Assembly (NCBI GenBank): GCA_021821705.1
Contig: JAKACE010000024.1
Span: forward strand, 1 to 11,664
Source: Actinomycetes bacterium
GTDB taxonomy: Bacteria; Actinomycetota; Acidimicrobiia; Acidimicrobiales; Palsa-688
Direction: 5' to 3'
Length of the DNA stretch: 11,664 nucleotides
The position numbers and the translations under genes were made by a program. Positions 6,353-11,664 of this stretch are shown piece by piece. Every line of letters starts with the position of its first letter. Positions within the stretch are counted from its first letter, which is position 1. The notes under the pieces were generated by a model, which did no database searches, was not told where the DNA came from, and worked only from the letters and a program-made list of their open reading frames with translations.

Positions 6353-7152
6353 GGCCTCGGGTGCCCTTGGCGGCCCGGATATCGGCCGGCCACTCTTGCG
6401 GCCCGCACGGCGCGCTCCGGTGCCTCTGCTGTGGTCGCCAGTACCTCGGCGAGGTGCATTACCCGGGCACCGGTCGAAAGGCGACGGGCCCCTCCTCCGA
6501 TCTGAGCCAGGCACGAGTTGTCGACGGCGCACACGACCTCGGCCCCGCTGAGCCGGACCGCGGCCAGCTTGTCGGCCATCATGGCCAGGGAGACGGCGTG
6601 GTTCTTCACCGAAAAGGTCCCGCCGAAGCCACAACACTGCTCCTCACCGGGCAGGTCCACCAGGTGCAGGCCGCGCACGTGGCGCAGCAGTTCGAGCGGC
6701 TGGCGGTAGACCTGCAGGCCCCGCAGTGAATGACATGTCGGGTGGTAGGCGACCTGATGGGGGAACTCTGCCCCGACGTCGCTCACACCCAAGACGTCCA
6801 CGAGGAACTGGCTGAGCTCGAAGACGCGCCCGGCCAAGGCGGCCAGCTCGCCTGACAGCTCGGAGTCGCCTGCGTCGCCAGCAAGGTCGGCGTAGGAGTG
6901 CGCGACGGTACCGGCACAAGATGCGGACGGGGTGACCACGGCTTCGAACGGCGAGAACACCCGGGCGAAGTGGCGGGCCAATGCGAGGGCCTCGCGACGG
7001 TAACCGGTATTGAGGTGCATCTGCCCGCAACAGGTCTGTGCGGTCGGGAACACCACCTCGTGCCCAAGGCGCTCGAGCACCTCCACCGTCGCCCGACCGG
7101 TGGCGGGGAAGGCCAGATCGTTGAAACAGGCGACGAACAAGGCAACTCGCAT
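6349..7152 (-). CDS. lutA: L-lactate utilisation protein LutA (CCG-domain Fe-S oxidoreductase subunit)
   Basis: A 267-residue protein with two cysteine-rich CCG domains, the LutA/LldE subunit of the lactate oxidation complex. The first repeat has C9, TCCGQM (C41-C42) and SASC (C79); the second has HPTCH (C140), EEQCCGFGG (C173-C174) and DNSC (C214). Such motifs bind iron-sulfur clusters in this family and in GlcF/HdrB relatives. It should pass electrons together with LutB; glycolate oxidase GlcF is excluded because the N-terminal ferredoxin domain is missing and LutB/LutC follow. The residues after 242 are a short basic extension beyond the usual length of about 240. Start ATG 7152 is 8 nt after the rhaB stop with GAGAG just upstream; the end overlaps lutBC by 4 nt. 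Confidence 0.93.
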   Translation of the reverse strand: MRVALFVACFNDLAFPATGRATVEVLERLGHEVVFPTAQTCCGQMHLNTGYRREALALARHFARVFSPFEAVVTPSASCAGTVAHSYADLAGDAGDSELSGELAALAGRVFELSQFLVDVLGVSDVGAEFPHQVAYHPTCHSLRGLQVYRQPLELLRHVRGLHLVDLPGEEQCCGFGGTFSVKNHAVSLAMMADKLAAVRLSGAEVVCAVDNSCLAQIGGGARRLSTGARVMHLAEVLATTAEAPERAVRAARVAGRYPGRQGHPRP

Positions 7153-7160
7153 GGCAGCTC

Positions 7161-8693
7161 TCAGGCCTGCGCCGGCGCGCCCGGGCCCGGTCCCGGGGCG
7201 ATCGGGTTGCCCATCACGCCGGCCCGGGCCAGGCGGCCGCGCGCCGCATTGGCCGCCTCCATTAGGGCAGGCTCGACCATGACCGGGGACAGAGAGAACG
7301 AGGAGGCCACCAGGCGGCGCATCGACGCCCGGTCGCCCACCAGGCCGGCCGCCCGCATCTGGACGAGCATGTTGCCTACGGCGGAGGCCTCGACCGGCCC
7401 CGCTACCACCGGCAGCCCTGTGGCGGCGGCGACCGAGCGCAACAACAGCCCGTTGGCCGAACCTCCCCCGACGACGTGCAGCACCGAAACCCGCCGGCCG
7501 GCACAGCGCTGCGCGTCCTCCAAGGCGGCGGCGATGGCCAGGGCCATGCTGTCGAGCGTGCACCGGACGATCTCCGGTGGGCTCCCCGGGACCGGGCCGC
7601 CGAGGCGCCGGCAGGCATGACGGACCTTGCCAGGCATGTCACCCGGGTGAGCCAGCTCGGGCGACGCGGTGTCGAACAACCAGCGGAACGGCGGCAGTTG
7701 CCCGGCATCCTCGAGCAGCTCAGGCAGGGCACGGGCTTGCCCGGCGGCTGCCCAGGCTCGCGCGCACTCCTGGAGGACCCAGTGGCCCATGACGTTGCGC
7801 AAGAACCGGATGGTCCCGTCGACGCCCGTTTCGTTTGAGAAGTTGGCAGCTCGTGTCCGGTCGTCGATGACCGCAGCCGGCAGCTCGAGGCCTACGAGCG
7901 ACCAGGATCCGCTGACCAGGTAGGCGAAGTCCTCGACCGCAGCGGGTACCGCGAGCACCGCCGACGCGGTGTCGTGAGTGGCCACGGCCACGACCCGGGT
8001 ACCCGCCCTTATACCGGCACTGCCCGCCACCTGGCCCAGGATGGGACCAAGCACCTCTCCGGCCGCCACGGGTTCACCGAGAAGGTCGGCCCGCAGGCCC
8101 AAGGTGTCCAACAACCAACCCACCGGCTCGCCGTTGCGGACGTCGACCATCTGGGTCGTCGACATGTTCGTGGCCTCGCGCCGCGCTTGCCCGGTGAGGA
8201 ACCACGCGAAGAGGTCGGGCACGAGCAGCAGACGGTGGGCCACGCCGTACGCCGCGCTCTGGCGCTCCGCCATGAGCTGGTACACGGTGTTGATCTGCAG
8301 CGTCTGGACTCCGGTTGCCCCGTACGCCCGGCCCGCCCCCAGCAGCGCCTCCGCCTCGGCCACCTTGCCGTCGGTCCGGGCATCGCGATAGTGGAATGGC
8401 AGGCCCAACAGGTGCCCGGCCCTGTCCAGTAGCCCGTAGTCGACCCCCCAGCCGTCGATGCCGACCCAGAGCGGCCCAGCGTGCCGGCCGGACAGCTGCG
8501 CCAGGCCGTCGAGCATGCCCTGGTACAGCCGAACCAGATCCCAGTGCAGGCCATCCGGGAGGCACACCGGGCCGTTGCCCAGCCGGGCCACCTCCTTTGT
8601 GTGCAAGTTGCCATCCCGGAGGCGCCCGGCCATGAGCCGGGCGCTCGAAGCACCCATGTCTATGGCGGCGAACAGTGGCGGAGCGGCAGGCAC
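7161..8693 (-). CDS. rhaB: Rhamnulokinase
   Basis: A 510-residue FGGY-family sugar kinase that phosphorylates L-rhamnulose at C1 with ATP in the cytoplasm. The N-terminus carries the phosphate-binding motif AAIDMGASSARL (9-20). IDGWGVDYGLLD (79-90) is a hallmark of rhamnulokinases within FGGY. THDTASAV (239-246) holds the probable catalytic base D241, SGSWSLVGLE (261-270) follows, and VGGGSANGLLL (408-418) is the adenine/ATP-binding segment. Length is about that of E. coli RhaB (489) plus a few terminal residues. The start GTG 8693 lies 2 nt after the rhaEW stop and has no clear ribosome site, so re-initiation coupled to rhaEW is likely. The position between a rhamnulose-phosphate aldolase and upstream rhaI supports the substrate call over fuculokinase. 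Confidence 0.94.
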   Translation of the reverse strand: MPAAPPLFAAIDMGASSARLMAGRLRDGNLHTKEVARLGNGPVCLPDGLHWDLVRLYQGMLDGLAQLSGRHAGPLWVGIDGWGVDYGLLDRAGHLLGLPFHYRDARTDGKVAEAEALLGAGRAYGATGVQTLQINTVYQLMAERQSAAYGVAHRLLLVPDLFAWFLTGQARREATNMSTTQMVDVRNGEPVGWLLDTLGLRADLLGEPVAAGEVLGPILGQVAGSAGIRAGTRVVAVATHDTASAVLAVPAAVEDFAYLVSGSWSLVGLELPAAVIDDRTRAANFSNETGVDGTIRFLRNVMGHWVLQECARAWAAAGQARALPELLEDAGQLPPFRWLFDTASPELAHPGDMPGKVRHACRRLGGPVPGSPPEIVRCTLDSMALAIAAALEDAQRCAGRRVSVLHVVGGGSANGLLLRSVAAATGLPVVAGPVEASAVGNMLVQMRAAGLVGDRASMRRLVASSFSLSPVMVEPALMEAANAARGRLARAGVMGNPIAPGPGPGAPAQA

Positions 8694-8695
8694 GT

Positions 8696-10849
8696 TCAGC
8701 GCAGGAAGGCTGCCGCCACGCCGGAGTCGACCGGCACCAGGAGCCCGGTCGTGTGGGAGAGCTCAGGCCCGGTCAGTACGAAGACGGCGTTGGCTACGTG
8801 CTCGGGAAGTACTTCGCGCTTGAGAAGCGTACGACCGGCGTAGTACTCGCCAAGCTTGTCCTGCGCCACCCCGTAGACGGCCGCCCGTTGCGCTCCCCAA
8901 CCCGAGGCGAAGATGCCCGAGCCCCGGACGACACCGTCGGGGTTGACACCGTTGACACGCACACCGATGGCACCGAGCTCGGCTGCCAGGAGCCGCACCT
9001 GGTGGGCCTGGTCGGCCTTGGCTGCTCCGTAGGCAACGTTGTTCGGGCCGGCGAAGACTGCGTTCTTGCTCACGATGTAGACGATGTCACCGCCCATGCC
9101 CTGGGCCTGCATTACCCTGGCCGATTCCCGCGCAACCAGGAACGAGCCCCGCGCCATTACCGCGTGCTGACGCTCCCAATCCTGCACCGAGGTCTCCAAC
9201 AGGGCCCGGGAGATCGACAGACCGGCGTTGTTGACCACCAGGTCCACCCCTCCGAAGGCCATGACCGCCGTACGCACCGCGGCCGCAACGTCGTCCTCGG
9301 AGCTGACGTCGGCGCGACATGGCACGGAGCGGTCTGCGTTGCCGAGCTCGTCGGACACGGCCTTGGCGGCCGCCTCGTCGAGGTCGGCGCAGACGACGCA
9401 GGCGCCCTCCGCTGCCAGCCGCCTGGCCGTCGCCGCCCCTATGCCCGAGCCGGCGCCTGTCACCAGCGCAACCCGGGTGGCCAGCGCCTTGGGAGCGGGA
9501 CGCCTGCGCAGCTTCTCCTCTTCGAGCTGCCAGTACTCGATGCGGAACTTCTCGCTCTCGGAGATTGGCTCGTAGGTGGAGAGAGCCTCGGCTGCGCGCA
9601 TCACGTTGATGGCATTGACGTAGAACTCCCCGGCCACCCGGGCTGTCTGCTTGTCGGCACCGAAACTGAACATACCTACACCGGGCACGAGCACCACGGC
9701 CGGGTCGGCACCCCGCATCGGCGGCGACCCGGCCCTGGCATGACGCTCGTAGTAAGCCCGGTACTCGGCGCGGTACTCCTGGTGGAGCCGCTCGAGGCGT
9801 TCGACCGCCCGCTGCGGCGGCGCGCCAGGTGGCAGGTCCAGAACCATCGGACGTACCTTCGTGCGCAGGAAGTGGTCGGGACAAGAGGTCCCTCTTGCGG
9901 CCAGGACCGGGTGGCGTTCGCTCCACAGGAAATCGAGCACGGTTTCGCTGTCGTCGTAGTGGCCCACCTGGCGGGTGTCCGTACTGGCCAGGCCACGCAG
10001 CACCGGGAACAGCAGTGCCGCCCTCAGGCGCCGCTCCTCATCGGGCAGGGGTGCCCATTCGTCCAGGTGGCGACCGAGAGGTTCGGCTCTGCCATGTGTG
10101 TCGATGTAAGCCTGAGCCGTGCGGATCATCTCCAGGGAGTTGGCCTCGCACTCGTCGCTCGTCGCTCCCCAGGCGGTGATCCCGTGGCCACCGAGCACGA
10201 CCCCGATGGCTTCGGGGTGCTCAGCCGCCACCGCTGCGATGTCCATGCCGAGCTGGAAACCCGGACGGCGCCATGGCACCCATACGACCCGCTCCCCGAA
10301 GCAGTCGCGGGTCAGCTTCTCACCGTCCGCGGCCGTCGCCAGAGCGATCCCGGCATCGGGGTGAAGGTGGTCCACGTGCGGGCTCAGCACCAGCCCGTGC
10401 ATCGCCGTGTCGATCGACGGCGCTGCACCCCCCTTGCCGTGGAGACAGTAATCGAAGGCCGCCACCATCTCGTCCTCGCGCTCGTGGCCCGGGTAAACCT
10501 CGACAAGCGAGCGGAGGCGGTCCAGCCTAAGGACGGCCAGGCCGGCCTCTGTCAATGTACCGAGGTCGCCACCCGAGCCCTTGACCCACATGAGCTCCAC
10601 GTCCCGGCCCGTGACCGGGTCCCTGACCGTCGCCTTGCAAGAAGCATTGCCGCCGGCGTAGTTGGTATTGCGCGGGTCACCGCCCAGCCGGTTTGCCCGC
10701 CCTATCAGCTCGCTGACTGCCCTCGGCAGGCGTCCCACAGCGGCCGATCTCTCAGGTGCCCCAGCGTCGCCCGGCCTCGCCGCCCTGCCCGTTCCACCGG
10801 CACTGCCTGCTCCACCCGTCCTGCCTGCTCCACCCGTCATAGCGCTCAT
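8696..10849 (-). CDS. rhaEW: Bifunctional rhamnulose-1-phosphate aldolase/L-lactaldehyde dehydrogenase
   Basis: A 717-residue fusion. The N-terminal part (about 40-440) is a class II aldolase/epimerase domain that splits L-rhamnulose-1-phosphate into DHAP and L-lactaldehyde; probable zinc ligands are H161 and H163 in VDHLHPDA and H222 in GGHGITAWG. The C-terminal part (about 455-717) is a short-chain dehydrogenase that oxidises lactaldehyde to L-lactate with NAD(P): cofactor motif TGAGSGIG (464-471), NNAG (540-543), S594, and Y607/K611 in YGAAK. This architecture is the RhaEW type known from Bacillus, Chloroflexus and actinobacteria, not the E. coli RhaD type. ATG 10849 overlaps the rhaI stop as ATGA with a purine-rich GGGATGGGGTGG before it; a second ATG at 10840 is possible. 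Residues 5-21 are a Gly-rich hexapeptide repeat. Confidence 0.94.
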   Translation of the reverse strand: MSAMTGGAGRTGGAGSAGGTGRAARPGDAGAPERSAAVGRLPRAVSELIGRANRLGGDPRNTNYAGGNASCKATVRDPVTGRDVELMWVKGSGGDLGTLTEAGLAVLRLDRLRSLVEVYPGHEREDEMVAAFDYCLHGKGGAAPSIDTAMHGLVLSPHVDHLHPDAGIALATAADGEKLTRDCFGERVVWVPWRRPGFQLGMDIAAVAAEHPEAIGVVLGGHGITAWGATSDECEANSLEMIRTAQAYIDTHGRAEPLGRHLDEWAPLPDEERRLRAALLFPVLRGLASTDTRQVGHYDDSETVLDFLWSERHPVLAARGTSCPDHFLRTKVRPMVLDLPPGAPPQRAVERLERLHQEYRAEYRAYYERHARAGSPPMRGADPAVVLVPGVGMFSFGADKQTARVAGEFYVNAINVMRAAEALSTYEPISESEKFRIEYWQLEEEKLRRRPAPKALATRVALVTGAGSGIGAATARRLAAEGACVVCADLDEAAAKAVSDELGNADRSVPCRADVSSEDDVAAAVRTAVMAFGGVDLVVNNAGLSISRALLETSVQDWERQHAVMARGSFLVARESARVMQAQGMGGDIVYIVSKNAVFAGPNNVAYGAAKADQAHQVRLLAAELGAIGVRVNGVNPDGVVRGSGIFASGWGAQRAAVYGVAQDKLGEYYAGRTLLKREVLPEHVANAVFVLTGPELSHTTGLLVPVDSGVAAAFLR
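10785..10838. repeat. 18-bp tandem repeat in the rhaEW leader codons
   Basis: Two identical 18-bp units lie at 10803-10820 and 10821-10838 (CTGCCTGCTCCACCCGTC), with a third, diverged copy (13 of 18 bases) at 10785-10802. On the minus strand they encode TGGAGR, TGGAGS and AGGTGR. The array adds a glycine-rich leader to the aldolase and is of the kind that changes length by slippage. Confidence 0.85.
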
Positions 10850-11664
10850 CCACCCCATCCCTGGGCGGCGCCGCCGGCACGTTCGGCCCGCGCCCGCTCG
10901 GCGTGGCCGCTGCGCACGTAGGCCCCCACCGGGTCCGGGTCGAGGCCCATGTCGGAGCGCAGTTCTGCCAGCAGCGGGCGCACATCGGTGGAGAAGGCGT
11001 CGACCAGCACGCTGTTGGCGGCGAGCACATTGCCCTCGGCCTGCGCCTCGGCCAGCGCGGCCCGGTCGACCAGCAGCGCCTTGGCCGTCGCCTCCTGCAC
11101 GTTCATCACCGAACGGATCTCGGCCGCCACCTTGTCCTCGATGTTGTGGCACTGGTCGAGCATGAAGGCCACACCGGAGCCGGGCCGGTGCGCCCCGGCC
11201 GCAACGATCTCGTTCATGATGCGGAACAGCTGGTAGGGATCGGCGGCCCCCACCAGCAGGTCGTCGTCGGCATAGAAGCGGCTGTTGAAATGGAAGCCGC
11301 CCAGGCGCCCGAGGCGAAGCAGCCCGGCAACGATGAACTCGATGTTGGTCCCCGGCGCGTGGTGGCCCGTGTCCACCAGCACGTTGGCCCGGTCGCCGAG
11401 AGCCAGGCAGTGGACCAACGATGTGCCCCAATCAGGCACGTCAGTGCTGTAGAAACTCGGCTCGAACAGCTTGTACTCGAGGAGCATGTTCACACCGGCT
11501 GGGAGTGCCGCGTACAGCGTCGAGAGAGCCTCGGCCAGGCGGTCCTGGCGGGCGCGGATGTCGTCCTGGCCGGGGTAGTTGGTGCCGTCGGCGAACCACA
11601 GGCTGACGGCCGGTGAGCCGACCGTGCCTGCGATCTCGGCGCACTCGACAAGGTGCTGCGTGGC
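10846..11664 (-). CDS. rhaI: L-rhamnose isomerase (RhaI type), N-terminus cut off by window edge
   Basis: The last 272 residues are visible; about 110-160 N-terminal residues lie beyond 11664. It is the RhaI type typified by Pseudomonas stutzeri, a metal-dependent TIM-barrel isomerase converting L-rhamnose to L-rhamnulose. Its metal-site pattern is intact: E63 in LLEYKLFEP, D98 and H101 in VDTGHHAPG, H125 in GGFHFNSR, D133 and D135 in YADDDL, and D170 in MLDQCHN (numbered within the visible fragment). These correspond to E219, D254, H257, H281, D289, D291 and D327 of the P. stutzeri enzyme as I recall it. SLWFADGTNYPGQDD near the visible start is also typical. It is the first visible gene of the operon and its TGA overlaps the rhaEW ATG. 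The promoter is outside the window. Confidence 0.94.
   Translation of the reverse strand, partial: ATQHLVECAEIAGTVGSPAVSLWFADGTNYPGQDDIRARQDRLAEALSTLYAALPAGVNMLLEYKLFEPSFYSTDVPDWGTSLVHCLALGDRANVLVDTGHHAPGTNIEFIVAGLLRLGRLGGFHFNSRFYADDDLLVGAADPYQLFRIMNEIVAAGAHRPGSGVAFMLDQCHNIEDKVAAEIRSVMNVQEATAKALLVDRAALAEAQAEGNVLAANSVLVDAFSTDVRPLLAELRSDMGLDPDPVGAYVRSGHAERARAERAGGAAQGWGG

Noticed and set aside
6353..6637. 95-codon upstream extension of lutBC
   Set aside because: It lies wholly within lutA in another frame and reads as Arg/Gly-rich shadow; the ATGA overlap at 6352-6349 is a far better start.
8675..10921. 748-codon plus-strand frame opposite rhaEW
   Set aside because: Antisense to a gene with complete aldolase and dehydrogenase motifs; His/Arg-rich composition with no recognisable domain.
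10850..11431. Upstream extension of the rhaEW frame to 11431
   Set aside because: It is the out-of-frame shadow of rhaI, whose metal-site motifs are intact through this region.
1..11664. CRISPR array, insertion sequence or phage-like module
   Set aside because: No regularly spaced repeats beyond the two short coding arrays, no transposase or integrase motif, and base composition appears even across the window.

Overview
The window is GC-rich DNA with very high third-position GC, densely packed genes, several GTG starts and ATGA start/stop overlaps. Together with a PIN-PhoH ATPase, a secretory-lipase-family esterase, an LppM-like lipoprotein and the RhaI/RhaEW type of rhamnose pathway, this points to an actinobacterium (Actinomycetota), possibly an uncultured Acidimicrobiia-like lineage. 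The phylum is inferred from gene content and base composition; the class is a guess.

Left part (1-3923): a PIN-PhoH (PhoH2-type) ATPase runs leftwards out of the window from 942. About 350 bases (943-1286) with no convincing gene follow; a weak 92-codon frame there ends 4 nt before phoH2. A small minus-strand protein with a GRAM/PH-like core and a Gly/Ser/Arg repeat tail (about 1739-1287) is divergent from an exported secretory-family lipase (1788-3140, +). Next comes a small LppM-like lipoprotein (3291-3923, +).

Right part (4010-11664): one tightly packed minus-strand catabolic operon, read from right to left. Its order is rhaI (5' end outside the window), rhaEW (aldolase-dehydrogenase fusion), rhaB, lutA and lutBC (a fusion of the iron-sulfur subunit LutB with LutC). 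Junctions are an ATGA overlap, a 2-nt gap, an 8-nt gap and another ATGA overlap. Read as a pathway: L-rhamnose to L-rhamnulose (RhaI), to L-rhamnulose-1-phosphate (RhaB), to DHAP plus L-lactaldehyde (RhaE domain), then to L-lactate (RhaW domain), then to pyruvate (LutABC). So the cassette would carry the sugar entirely into central metabolism, with lactate oxidised instead of excreted. No transporter, mutarotase or regulator is visible; they may lie upstream beyond 11664.

The most notable points are the LutB-LutC fusion in one 780-residue chain, the complete rhamnose-to-pyruvate operon built on two fusion proteins, the unassigned small GRAM-like protein, and the frame directly upstream of phoH2. 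I do not see a clearly new defence or mobile system, CRISPR array, rRNA, tRNA or insertion sequence.
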